This document shows positions 46,474 to 57,700 of a DNA stretch of 64,000 nt, in pieces. The notes beneath the pieces were generated by a model. The model was not told where the DNA came from, did no database searches, and saw nothing but the letters and a program-made list of their open reading frames with translations. Positions within the stretch are counted from its first letter, which is position 1. Each line of letters starts with the position of its first letter. Position numbers and translations under genes: made by a program. This stretch comes from Massospora cicadina (lineage: Eukaryota > Entomophthoromycota > Entomophthoromycetes > Entomophthorales > Entomophthoraceae): assembly GCA_022478985.1 (NCBI GenBank), contig JAKSZP010005270.1:186001-250000 (forward strand), read 5' to 3'.

Positions 46474-47801
46474 ATGAGGGAAACCTTCACTTTAGGGACG
46501 TTGAATATTGCCAGACTCAAGGCCTCCTCGTCCCAGGCTAGGAAACTGAGTTTTTTACAACACAATTTACCCGTGGATATCCTGGCCATCCAGGAGTCCC
46601 ACTGTCCATGAGGTTCTGAGGAAACTTGGAATCAATGCTCCTCCCATCCCTATCCTTTTGGTCAAAGCACTGTGGGGTGCTAATTTGGAAAAATAATTTT
46701 TTCAGATTTGTTTACTCAGAAACATTCCTAAATGGCTGAGTGCTTGTTGTCACCTTCTTGTAGGCTAACGTAGCACACGCAATCATCAACATTTATGCCC
46801 CAAACGGTGCACACAAGCGTCGGGAATTTTTCTTGTTGGTCAAATCCCTCCCACTACCCCCTGATTCTTTCCTAGTTGGCGACATGAACTGTTGGCTAAC
46901 CTCACCAATGGACCGATGGCCTCCCTCACCCCATGCCCTACAGGGTCACATTGAACTACGCATTCTAAAGGCCACCCTTGGGTTAATGGATGCACTGCTG
47001 TGACATACCCCGCTGCTCGAAAACATGATGTGTCCCCATGTCCACAATGGCCAATTAAGGTCCATGACCTGCATCGACCTTATTCTAATGCCAGCAAAAT
47101 TCCAACCCCACATCTCCCACTTCACAACAACAAAAATGGAATTCTCTGACCACCGACTGGTCTCAATAACATACCACCTACTTATCACAGTTGCTAAGGC
47201 CCCACATTGGTGCAAAATCCGCCCCCCAAGCTCGCGTCGCCAGGATTTTCCATGTGGGTGAAAGAGGCAACTTTGGCAAAAAAGTTTGTTGCACCATTTT
47301 GCGCGGACCCCATTTCCACATGAGCAACTTTCAAAGAGGACACTATCCGCCACTCTCGCCATCTCTCCTCCAGATGCTCACGAGCCACATTGGTGGTTAT
47401 CTTGCGCGCTCTGGCAGAATTGGCACACTTGGAGTCCAACATTACAGCTACAGGATACAGCCCTGCATGGGGCCAAAAGTGGGCAGAGGCAGCCGCCCAC
47501 CTCAACGCACTTGAAAGGCAACACAAACATCGGGTTTGTGTCCAATACAGGGCCACATGCATCACTAAAGGCAACAAGTGCACCACATACTTCTTCAAAA
47601 AAATTCGCACCACGCCAGAGTGTGGCCTGCACACAGGTGCAAAGATCGGATGATTCTATTGTGGATATACTGGCTGAAGTGGCAATCAAAATGCAAAAAT
47701 ATTACTCTGAGTTGTACCGAGCTGAACCAATTCAGCCAGCTGAAGTGGCGGAATTTCTTGACTGAGATTATATCCCCACCATTTTCTGATACCCAGAAAT
47801 A
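46474..47801 (+). pseudogene. LINE copy 2 ORF2, endonuclease part, broken
   Basis: It starts MRETFTLGTLNIARLKAS, then KLSFLQHNLPVDILAIQESH (catalytic Glu), and a stop where copy 1 has CGA (CATGAGG). Later come the equivalent of GDMNCW (GDMNCWLTSPM near 46880, better kept than in copy 1), CIDLILMPAKF near 47070 and SDHRLVSITYHLL near 47145 with catalytic Asp-His. Frameshifts separate them. Confidence 0.78.
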
Positions 47802-50100
47802 ATGAATTTAATTACTCCGAACGAATTATGGACAGCCATTCATGGTGCGCCAAACCAAAAATGCCCAGGCCCAGATGGCATTCCATATGAGTTCTACAAT
47901 AAATATTGCAAATATATATCTCCATTTCTGCTTGCCTCACTTAACCAAAGCCTGTTGGAAACGTGCCTCCTACCAGGAGGACATGAGGCCTTTACTGTCA
48001 CACTCTTCAAGAAAGGGGATAAGCTTGACTTAGCCAACTGGTGCCCCATTTCTCTAACAAACACAGACACCAAAATTTTAACAAAAATTATGGCTAACCA
48101 ATTGAGGACTGTAGCATTTGCCACCATCTCCCCAGAACAATTCATACATCCCCAGAAGGTCGATTTAGGATAACGTACACTCTGTGGCTAATGTATGTCA
48201 ATCCACAGCCTCTGGGGCACTTGTATTCTTGGACCAACAAAAGACCTATGATAGAGTAAACTGGGAATACCTTAGGGTTTGCCTCCAACAATTCCGCCTA
48301 CCTCCTCGCTTCATTAACTGGGTGATGCTGCTCACAGAATCTGCAACAATGGCAGTGCGTGGCCAAGGTTTCCTAACGGAAGTAGTCCGTCCTCAAAGGG
48401 GCCTGCGACAAGGGGACCCCCTCAGCCCACTCTTATACAACTTCAGCCTTGACCCACTAATGCGAAATGTGAATGCCCAACTCACTGGGGTCCATGTGCC
48501 AGGCCAAACCCCAGTCAAGATGATGGCATTTGCAGATGATTGTGTGGTGGGGGTGTCTAATAACAAAGATGCACGCGCGCTTGAAGCCCACATCCAGGAA
48601 TATTCCCGGGTAAGCAACGCGGCACTGAACGCCTCCAAAACCGAAATCATCCTCCTTGGTCAGTTTCAGAACTGCTGGGCCCCAGCAATTAGTTTCCAAC
48701 CCAGCCCATCTGCTCGCCCACGTCCACGCCTTACTAACTCAACACACACCGCTCCACTGGTGCTCCCCTTCATGCCACGCCCTACCATAGGACCGATGTG
48801 CCATCTGGGAGTGTGGTTGGAGGCAGGCGGATATGCGTCAGCAGTAATGGAGTGCCATATTCTGGACAATGTGACGAAGCGAATCGCCTCTCTCAGAGCC
48901 CACCCTACTTCCCTGACTGGTAGGGTTGTTTTAGCCAACTCTATGCTCCTATCTAAAGTCTAATTTGGAGCCCACGCCATCCCCTTCTCCCCAAGCTACT
49001 TCAAATCCTTGTATGCCTTGCTACAAGGATGGCTTTGGTCAGGCCGCCCTCCACCAGTGGGGCTAGAGGTCATGTTTGGCCCTCATCATCATGGTGGCAT
49101 GGGCCTGCTTGACTTTAAAGCCCATGCTGCCAAGATCCTGGGCACCTGGATCGCGGCCATCACCGGTCTCACACTCTTATCCCAACACTGGTCCCGAGCA
49201 ACCCACTCCAACTTCTCCTGAGCCTTAGCCTCAACAATCTATTAAACCCCCACTCCCTGATGAAATACCTCGCATCACACACATCGGCCACAGGTCCTCA
49301 CGGGACAAAAAACCACTACAAACGAATCCTACTCTCCATGCGGAGTGCAGAGTGGAGAATTCATATTAGTGGACATACAACTCAGAGAGGCCGCCCCTCT
49401 CCTCAGTTCACACAAGAGGTACAGGGGCTACCCATCCATGATGGCGTGATCCCCATTCGGCCCCATGTCCTATCCAGGGTGGACTACCTGGACATGATGG
49501 ACATCCCTTATTCTATTGAGACCCGAAAAAAAAACAATCTGGAAATATGTACATCACCCTCTGATGCAGCCTCAAGTCCGCTCCCATGTGTGGCGCTGCC
49601 TGAGGCAGGTGTATCATACAGCTGAGCGCTCTAACGCTTTACACTCATCCTGTGTTGTGTGCGGCCAGTATGGAACGATGTTCCACCTCCTGGAGAAGTG
49701 CCCCACCTCTAAAGTGATATGGCGCGAAGTTCAACGTCTGCTGGGCCAGAATCAAACACATCCCTTCAGTCTGTCAAGAGATATGTTTGCTCTATCAATG
49801 GCTTCCTCCCTTCCACCCTTCCTCCGTGCTCTGGTGGTTGCAATCGCCATGTGGACCATCCACACGATTGTCTTAGATGCCATCGCAGGCTCCACCCCCA
49901 CCCTCCCAGAAACTGTCCACAGATTCCGGTCTCATTTGGCGGACCACTTTCAAAGCGTGGATGTTTGGATACCTCCCACCGCGTCACTGACAGCAGGTCT
50001 CCTCCTGGTTCCCAGTCTGGTTTATCAAATCAGACCCCTTCCTCCACACGTGCTAATAGTGGCTACGGCCCCTTCACACGTTCCCTCCTCCTCCCCATAA
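47802..50100 (+). pseudogene. LINE copy 2 ORF2, reverse transcriptase part, broken
   Basis: RT blocks are clear: CPGPDGIPYEFYNKY, then FKKGDKLDLANWCPISL. A 2-bp deletion near 48147 and a TAG near 48167 follow, where copy 1 has TGG. After that KTYDRVNWEYL, GLRQGDPLSPLLYNF and the catalytic FADD (48529-48540) are open to 48963. There a TAA replaces TGG of copy 1. Further breaks occur near 49220 and 49530. The C-terminal zinc finger (CVVCGQYGTMFHLLEKC, near 49655-49705) is intact. The enzyme is inactive as a whole. Confidence 0.88.
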
Positions 50101-50235
50101 GTGGCGTTCCTGCTGGCAACAAGAGATATCATCGCTTCTCTGGGGTGCCTCCCCCGGTACTAAGTTTATCTGTCCTGAGTCATTTAGGAAGTGTCCATCC
50201 CATGGTCGGCTTTTCCAGCAATAAATTTAAAATTT

Positions 50236-50429
50236 AATTATATTTTATATCTAATATTTTAACTGCTCAATCTCTTCTTCTTCCAAAAGAAGTAAATCAA
50301 GGATTTAGAAAGGACAACTTTTGGTCACCTCTATAGGCAGCTGTGAAGTACTAAGAAACTACATCTTTTATATTGCGGGAATCTTGGGTTAGCACCAAGC
50401 AAGCAACCCAACTAGCTATAATCTATACA
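50236..50429 (+). repeat. 3' LTR of element G, piece 4
   Basis: It begins with the right target copy of LINE copy 2. CTCAATCTCTTCTTCTTCC and AAGTAAATCAAGGA align with the 5' LTR near 23465-23495. It ends in AATCTATACA, the equivalent of TTCTTACA at 23625. Confidence 0.6.
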
Positions 50430-50740
50430 AAAAAATTAATTTATCTTTTTCAATCAATATTTTTCAGTAATGTTAAAATGTATTTATGATTTTGGTAATA
50501 TGGATGAACTTGGGCTTGAAGATGAGTAGACTAATTAAAAGTTGTTTGTTAATATCTCACTATAGGTTCTCTGATTTATAAAGTTAAAAAAAGGACAAAA
50601 ATCAGGCCCTATAGAGAACTATGATAATTTTTATACAAAGGTGACTCCAAATTAACTTATGAACTAGACATGATAACCCAAAATAGACCGGAAATTAGTA
50701 ACCCATTTGACTGCATCTTATTAGAAGTTTGAGAGTTGGT
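50430..50740. other. AT-rich stretch without a gene
   Basis: Nothing recognisable was seen between the end of element G and the start of RT homology of J. Confidence 0.4.
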
Positions 50741-52165
50741 AATAAGGTTGTAAATAAGAAATCAACCACTGGTACAACTTGGAATGTTAGTGCCCTCTGA
50801 GAGTCCTTATGCCTCTTCAATTGTCATAATAAAATGGGGACATAGAAAACATGTGGTTATTTGTTATAGGAAGCTTAAAACGTTACCAAAAAAGGACTCC
50901 TAACTATTCCTTGCATTGACGGTGTACTAAACCTCTTGTGCAGAGCGCGATACTTTTTGATCATGGATCTTAACTCTGGCTATTGTCATACTAAAATTTA
51001 AAAAGATTCAGGAGAACAGCAAAAAAGATTACTGCAAAGGGCTTGTATCAACTCATTAGAATGCACAATGGTTGTGCAATGTCCCACAAGGTATTGTAAT
51101 GGGCCATTGAAATATTTTCAATGAATTAAAAACTACTTAGCATTATTTTATTTTATTTTATTTATATTAATATTATTACAAACATACAGTGTTCACTTGC
51201 AGCACTTGTAGGAAGTTTCTTCTGACTGACAAAGGCTAACATCAAAGACAAGCCGTGTATGATTCACTTATGAAAAAAGCAAATATTTGTGGTTTGACAT
51301 TGACAAGGATGGCTTTATGGACCTAACCAGCTAATATTGAAGCAATTTAAAGGATTATATGGCTCAGTGGCTTTTGAGACATATAGATGTTTTTGAAACA
51401 ATTAGCTACTAAAGCCAATTTGCGAAAACTTTATCAAATGGACGAGCCATTATTTAGTGTCCTTGAAAAATGGCGTACAATTCGAATGGGCAGAAAACTA
51501 TCAGAAGACATTAATAAACTAAGTGTTTGCCTCACCAAAGAGCCATTTACTCAACTACTCTAATAATAATTTGGTTAATAATCAAATTAGTGCATCCCTT
51601 ACTGCCATAGGAGCTGTGTTATCATAAACTGGTAATGTGGGATTCAAAAAGCGTTTGTCTTAAAGTACCCAGCTCTAGATGTTCATAAAGGAAATAATAA
51701 TGTGACAAGATTTGGGTGATTTGCCTTAATATAAGCATGTAGCAGTTCAAAATATAAGTCTATAATGCGCTTTACATCAAAAATTGAACGCACGTCATTG
51801 AGATGATACATAATTCTGAGGAGTAGAAGGGCGCTAAAACAATGACCTTAGAAGCTACAAGCCAACGGTTAGAAATCCAGCACCTTGGCGTAAAATATCA
51901 AAGTGCCAACTGTCTATCTCAGCTTCCCACTATGGCTTAAGCAGTTTGATTAAATTAATATTTTATTTGTTTAAATGCTAACACAACAATATGACAATGA
52001 TCCTGATGAGGTTCAACGCTCCATGAAGAAACTGAGGAAGAAACCATTGTTAAGAATGGAAACTTTATTAGTAAATAAAGTAGAACCAATAGGTACTAAT
52101 ACCAAAAGAACGAGCTGACTTGATATTCGAGGCCCTTCAAGCTACGCTTAATGGGAGACTAATTT
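50741..52165 (+). pseudogene. gypsy J pol remnant (RT, RNase H, start of integrase)
   Basis: Decayed but collinear gypsy pol on the plus strand. RT starts with SESPYASSIVIIK, then VICYRKLKTLPKKDS (the DYRKLN block) and SWILTLAIV, a damaged MDL-SGY. The connection has EWAENYQKTLIN near 51480 and LTKEPFTQL. RNase H follows with SLTAIGAVLS near 51600 and VKYQSANCLSQLPTM near 51890. The linker is DNDPDEVQRSMKKL and PKERADLIFEALQATLNG (52105-52155). The sequence then leaves the family. No LTR was assigned. The sequence type differs from the other five gypsies here. Confidence 0.7.
51144..51164. repeat. (ATTTT)n microsatellite
   Basis: About four ATTTT units inside the J remnant. Confidence 0.8.
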
Positions 52166-52840
52166 TTTTATAAAAACTGAAAAACATTATTATCAGGAAT
52201 AAGTGCTTTTAGTATTCATAAGACCCTCATATGTTGTATATAATTGTCACGTTAAAGACCTCTACCTGAAGGTCACATCTTCTTACTAAGAAACCTTTAT
52301 TTCACTTGTTACATTTTCTCTATCAACAATTTAAGCCCACAGCATTAAAGTTATGAGAAATTCAAGTTTCAAATATTGGCTGTATATCACCTCACTTGAT
52401 GTGTAGAGGACAGATCAAATTTTCTTTATTTGTTAGTATAACATCTAATAATTTTGGATGATTTGGAATATTAGCATGGATAACACAAATAACTACAACA
52501 TATAAAGATACCAAATTTTATTTCTCGTGTAACTCTGAACTTACCAACAGAAAATAGCTGAAAGTATTATCCACTCTATATAAAACTGAAAAGATAGTAC
52601 TGTAGAACTAAAAAATGTACACTTATTTTTTAATTTTTATTTGAAGTGCTCTGAACTGGGGACAATACAGCACTAATTAAGGAAAGCAAAGAAAATGGGA
52701 AAGGAGGATAAAGCCTAGAAAACCTCCATGCGTGGCGTATGATAGGCCAGGAACTCCATGGACCACCTTTACTATTTGCTATCTTGGTTTGGGGCATTGG
52801 TGCGCAACGCCAACACAGTCAAAATTGTCCCCTACAAAAA
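52166..52840. other. AT-rich stretch without a gene
   Basis: J homology ends near 52165. No motif or repeat partner was recognised. The 60-codon open stretch at 52732-52914 is not convincing. Confidence 0.4.
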
Positions 52841-52913
52841 GTTCATATACTGGTATTGAACTTGGGGAGGCAGTGGTAGAGAGTCCATACTCTACCACTG
52901 AGTATCACCCCTA
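52841..52913 (-). pseudogene. tRNA-like sequence (tRNA relic or SINE head)
   Basis: The minus strand reads AGGGGTGATACTCAGTGGTAGAG, close to a tRNA 5' half with A box; 27 bases later comes AAGTTCAATACC, a near-consensus B box. The A-to-B spacing fits a tRNA. The acceptor 3' half does not pair with the 5' half and the anticodon stem is poor, so it is not an intact gene. The A-box arm is duplicated in inverted form (see palindrome). Confidence 0.4.
52871..52900. repeat. Perfect 11-bp inverted repeat
   Basis: CAGTGGTAGAG (52871-52881) and CTCTACCACTG (52890-52900) are separated by AGTCCATA. The arms are the tRNA D-arm-like sequence and its complement. Confidence 0.85.
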
Positions 52914-52915
52914 AA

Positions 52916-54623
52916 AATGTTAAGCTTGTTGGTATCCTACAAAATAAACAATGGGTAAACAGTCTAATTAGAATCTTTTTCTTGCTACTGTTGTATTATC
53001 ATAAGAATCACCTTCCACTTATCAAATGTATTTTTTAGTTAGTTCTGGTAATCATCCCGCGCTCCCTCCTTTATAATTAATGCATCCATGAAAAGAATAT
53101 GATCTCTTCTTAGTGTTTGGAGAGCATCACATAACCATAATCTAGCTACAGAGACAAGCATTTTCAAATGTGCTGAATCATAAAGTTTGTATTGAAAGTG
53201 TGAGAAGAAAAGGATATTTTACCTTACTCATCTTGGTCATAAAGTTTTTAATTCTATACTATGATAATCATAAATTCAGAAAGGAAGTAAAACTTGAGTA
53301 CAATTGTAAAATGACCTTTGAGATATATAACAAAATTCCACCAATGCCTACACACTTCAAGTTCCCACCAGGGGTTTACTCATAAACTTTGTTTATGCAA
53401 ATTTACAGAGAAAAATCAGCAGAGATAAGGCCTAATGGCCACTAATTCTCAATGTCCCAGTTTACACCCACATAATGTTTCCTGATGTTAGGTCAAAGTG
53501 CAGTATATTGAGACTTGGACTGACCAAAAATATAAAAACTATTTATCTATTCAATTAAATTTTTTAAAATTAGGAAGATGCCAACTTACGCTCATTTTGC
53601 CTCCATGACATTGTTATCAATAGAACTAATTTGCTATTGAATCCCTTGGGTCACGTCCTTTATTATCTATTAATGAATCTGATTCTTGCTTTTTTGACCT
53701 TGTCAACTAGTAGTATTAATTTACTTTGAAATTGTTGTGCTGTATAAGCAAAAGTCTCACAGTTCTTAATGATGACCAATCCCTCACTACCATGGAGGCG
53801 CTAAACCATGAATCACTCATTTTGATCAATCATCTCTCCTATGCAAAAATGGACTATCAAATCAATTGATTTTTTCAATCCCTTGCCACAGCATCGCCAT
53901 AAATGCATTATTTGTAGACTTTTATTTGTTAATCCTTAATTATTATATGCATCTCATTTAATGAACTTCTTTTCATTAAGGAGTAAATACTAAAGTTAAA
54001 GTTATCATTTTTATATCATTTATATTTATTATGGAATATCCTAGAATTCCCAATTAGCATTAAGATACCCAATCGTTTAGCGTAATCTGAATTAGAGAGT
54101 TCAGGGCTATATTAAAGAACTGTCTTTTAGGGTAGGGATCTTGATTTGTGACAGATAGCTTGAACTAAAGCTACTAACAACCTCCATATGTTTACTGCAA
54201 GGCTTAAGTCGATGTCAGTACACTGAAACTACCATGTGCTTTATTTTATTTTATTTTATTTTATTTTACAAAGTCTATTGTGAAACCAAGATGTATAATT
54301 TTTGTGTTTAGGATTCTTTACTTTTAAATAATAACATATATAGCGTGCAAATGAACTTTTTAATTTAAGTTCTAACGCCTGTTCTCCAACTTCAACAATG
54401 TCATAAAAAGGCCATAGTCTAATGGCATATCCAGACCAAAATTAAAAATTTCGAAAAAGAATTCTGACTCAGGCTTGTTTTACCAAACATCTAGTCAAAT
54501 AGTAATTATAACAATTTTTGATAGATGACAAGTTTGCTAAGGGATATTACTACAAAGCCATTATTTCTTAATTGAGCTAATAACCAATGGGAAAATTACA
54601 TTAAACTTTTTGCTTTTCATGCC
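52916..54623. other. AT-rich stretch without a recognisable gene
   Basis: A few open stretches under 75 codons (such as 53170-53385) have no motif. A microsatellite lies at 54240-54268. Nothing else was supported. Confidence 0.4.
54240..54268. repeat. (ATTTT)n microsatellite
   Basis: Five to six perfect TTTTA units in a row. Confidence 0.9.
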
Positions 54624-55688
54624 TGTTGGGATTATACCCACATTTAAAGCTTCCTAGCTTAAAGAATCTGCTAGTCTGCTAGGGGAAAGTCCCACTAGAG
54701 GATGGTTTTGATATTGGATGATCTCTATATCAGGTTAATAATGCCAACGGATTTTGGGGTAAATCGCCAGGTTTGGATCTGCTGGGCTCAATCCGCATGA
54801 ATGCCTAAGATCCCGCTGGACAGAGTTACCAATGAAATCGGTTCATCTGATAGTTAATCATTGATTAACTATTAAAGTGCCTATTGGGATCAGTTGGATT
54901 TCACCACTGAACAATTAAAGATTTATTTAGGAGTATTTAGGTGGGTGATGCCCTTTGCAACTAGTGGATTAACCAGTTGTTTTGCGACCTTCCAGAATGT
55001 GCAAAGAGTCCTATTAATTAATCAGGACGCTAGTTAAATGCAATTGGTTCTCTGTGATTGAGCAGAAACGTTAAGGACACGTTCTTTTGCTCTTTTCAAA
55101 CAGGTTTCTGGGATGTCAAATGGAGGAATACTTAGTTGATGGAGAATCCCATCACCAGAAGAGATCTCAAATTGAAATAAAATTTCAATGGCTGCCGTTT
55201 CAATACTGAGGCACCAACAGAGGAGATGGGCGCCAAGTTCCCTATAATTCTCTTTTTTATAACATTAAAGCAATTCTAGTTATATTCATCTTCAGTTTAT
55301 TATTGTATTGGTACATTAATTGTTAACTCTTTTGTGTGATAAAGAGTAAGAATCTGATATCCTTAGAAGAGAAGCAGATCTCTGCAAACTCAGAGTGATA
55401 GGAACCAAGGCTAAAAACCTCTGAATCTAGAGTTAGATTAAGTTCCGCTGGAAGAGAGAATAAGTCCCTCTTTGTCAGTATAGACAGCATCAAGTGAATC
55501 ATTTTAAGTTTAGCGTTGGACCACCTATCAACCTGTTTTATTTATATTCAGCTATGGATAATGGTCTCCATACTATTATCAATTATATATCTATATTAAT
55601 ATCAATCAAAGCTTATAGGGCACATAATAAAAGAGCCTCTTAAGTTAATCTCCGGGGACTAGTATCAGCGGAACCTTATATTTTAACA
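54624..55688 (+). repeat. 5' LTR of element H
   Basis: It starts TGTTGGGATTATACC and ends TATATTTTAACA. A TATA-like TTTTTTATAACA follows GGGCGCCAAGTTCCCT near 55225-55260. Blocks shared with the 3' LTR include TTTTGATATTGGATGAT and ACATTAATTGTTAACTC. Confidence 0.93.
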
Positions 55689-55690
55689 AT

Positions 55691-55709
55691 TGGTGCTCAC
55701 TACAGGGGG
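55691..55709 (+). other. Primer-binding site of element H
   Basis: TGGTGCTCACTACAGGGGG, two bases after the LTR, is the complete form of the site shared by most gypsies in this window. Confidence 0.88.
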
Positions 55710-55752
55710 TAGTTAAGTATGATAAGCTAATTCTAGTGAACCTGCCTTCACA

Positions 55753-57010
55753 ATGTCATACAAGGACGAACTAAGAAAATTATTGATGGAATTGGCAACC
55801 GTCAATAAGAATGCCCTTAACTGGTGGATCATACTAAATTCACTGTTCTAGAGGAGAGAGTTACTAAGAATGAAGAAGGAGTAGAAGATTTTTCAAATTT
55901 CAACAATGATCTATTTGGCAAAATAACGTCCCTAAAGAGGTAAGAAGTAAAGCTAATTAAGGTAGTTTTATTCCTAAAAATAAAGCATGAAGAGGATCAT
56001 GTGCAATTACTTTTCTCAGCTCTATTATGTAACGGTTAGTAAACTAAGTCAAAGAATTGAAAAACAATAAATGAAAATGTAAACCATATGCAGCGTACTC
56101 TAAAGAAAATATTCCAAGAACCCCAGTTGGGAAGTTGATGACTCCTACAAACATGCCACCTGCATTCGCCATCATTTTGGAGATACCTCCTGAAATTGAC
56201 CCTCTCATTAGTTGGGTCACTAAGCTGCAAATGGCTGTTAGAGAAAATTCTGAGGAATTCAAATCCACGCCCAAACTACCTAATTTTCATCAAGAAAAAG
56301 CCTGCGTTTTTACCTTTTAATAAAATGACTATGTTTAAGTGTAGTGACAGGAAGAAAGCAGTGACCATCATGTATTGGTTGGACACTGACTACTAGAACT
56401 TGGTGTTGCCCCACCTTGATGGGGACAACTGGTCCTACTCCAATGCCAAATCTGCTCTCTTGAAGGATTTGGAAGTCCCTTGCATATGTCAAAATGTAAA
56501 CAATAATTTATGGGAATTTAATTGCTAAAGGACAAAACCATAGCATTTTATTCTGACCAATTCTACCATTAATCACACATTTTGGTCAGAGCGAAAATCT
56601 TGACCAATTTTGAGATGAGGATTGCATTAAAAGCGGAACTTTAGCCCTACTGAAATTTACATTGGATATGTCTTCCATGATGTTCACCAAACTATCCACT
56701 TAGCAAATAATGATCATTTGAAGATGTTAGGCGCTACATTTGAGGCCCCTAAATAAAGCTACACATCTAGTTGGCCAGATATTTGACCGCCAGAAAATTC
56801 GCTCAAACTTCTACAGAATAGCCTAACCAAGTAGTGCTGGAACTGAACCTAAGGTATTCAAATGAGCAGACAAAAGTAGTAGCCACTACCACTCATGTGG
56901 GGGAGAGGCCACTTCGCTGCCCAATGATTCAACAAGAAGCCTAAGAAGCAGATTAATGTGGTACATTTTAAGGAAGCTAAAACCGCACAAGAATTTTGAA
57001 AAGACCCTGC
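55753..57010 (+). pseudogene. gypsy H gag remnant
   Basis: The first ATG after the PBS (55753) gives MSYKDELRKLLMELATV; stops follow within 40 codons. A segment near 56160-56250 reads FAIILEIPPEIDPLISWVTK, and a block near 56340-56400 (SDRKKAVTIMYWLDTD) is helix-rich like retrotransposon gag. A degraded zinc knuckle (HSCGG...GH-like, with a shift) lies near 56895-56930. I cannot place the capsid family more closely. Confidence 0.6.
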
Positions 57011-57299
57011 GGCCTAGACGTGGAACAATTTAGAGCTCCAAAAAAACCCATTCCTCTTGATATAATGAAATAAGTAATTGACAATAGTGATCTATTTGTA
57101 GATGATGACGCTAGACCAGTTTTATCAAGTGGTCAACCTAGATGTCAACGACATAATTAGAGCTAGAACGAATGGGATCAACCCCAAAATAATTAAGGAG
57201 GTCACTCACCATTATGCATACCAACTAGCAGACAAGGTCCAAAATGCTTAGAATTCAAACAAATTTGTTGATACCAAATTAGATGAAGCAAACCTTTCT

Positions 57300-57700
57300 A
57301 TTCACTTTGGTGCAATTAGGATTCCTTTCTTGAATTATCAGCACAGATTATTCACACCCTCAATTTGGTGAATAATACCACCATACACTCAGTAAACACT
57401 ATTATACAATACTCTGAGTGTATCTATACAGACATAATGTTTAATTGATTACAGGTGCAAGAAATAATTGACAGCAGGGCGCAAATCAATTTTGGCTTGA
57501 CCAAATTAGTCTAGAAGATAAAACACTCACCTGATCTAAAGAACAAAAAAAGAATATGGGACTGCTGGGCTTGATACTACCATCTCCTGTGGAGCATATA
57601 GCGCATTGCCACTCAGATTTGGATCCCTAGTGGTATCCGCTTCAGCTATTGTTTTGGCTAACCAAAACTATGATATCTTAATCCGGACTAAATTTTAAGA
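57300..57700 (+). pseudogene. gypsy H protease remnant
   Basis: The motif EIIDSRAQINFGLTKL (DSRAQ from 57470) stands where retropepsins have DSGA or DTGA: the Gly is now Arg. The flanking context (ASAIVLANQNYDILI near 57640-57680) matches the Ile-Leu strand that follows in gypsy proteases. Confidence 0.65.

Larger units (their letters stand above)
44973..50235 (+). mobile_element. LINE copy 2 (non-LTR retrotransposon), full length
   Basis: About 5263 bp, with the same 5' start (ACTTTTCTTTCTCG) and 3' end (CAATAAATTTAAA) as copy 1. It is flanked by AAATATATTTTATA (44959-44972) and AATTATATTTTATA (50236-50249), a 14-bp duplication with one mismatch. It inserted in the 3' LTR of G. It has more stops and shifts than copy 1 and more CpG loss, so it is probably older. 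Confidence 0.93.
22677..50429 (+). mobile_element. Gypsy-type element G, split by nested insertions
   Basis: A 5' LTR (22677-23625) and PBS are followed by a short internal region. A second copy of the LTR begins at 26308 but is cut into four pieces: 26308-26386, 38124-38560, 44641-44972 and 50236-50429. The inserts are F (with LINE copy 1 inside it), C and LINE copy 2. Collinear blocks link the two LTRs: ATCTGCTCTCTAGT, CTAATTGGCTA-G, AATAAGCTGTTACCCATATC-type and the 3' CTTCTTCC/AGTTAATCAAG block. The internal region is only 2.7 kb without recognisable pol, so G is deleted and is the oldest layer. Boundaries are TG/CA-like but no clear target duplication is left. Confidence 0.7.

Noticed and set aside
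52841..52913. Functional tRNA gene
   Set aside because: The acceptor stem does not pair and the anticodon stem is poor.
54240..54268. CRISPR-like or satellite array
   Set aside because: A simple (ATTTT)n microsatellite with no spacers.
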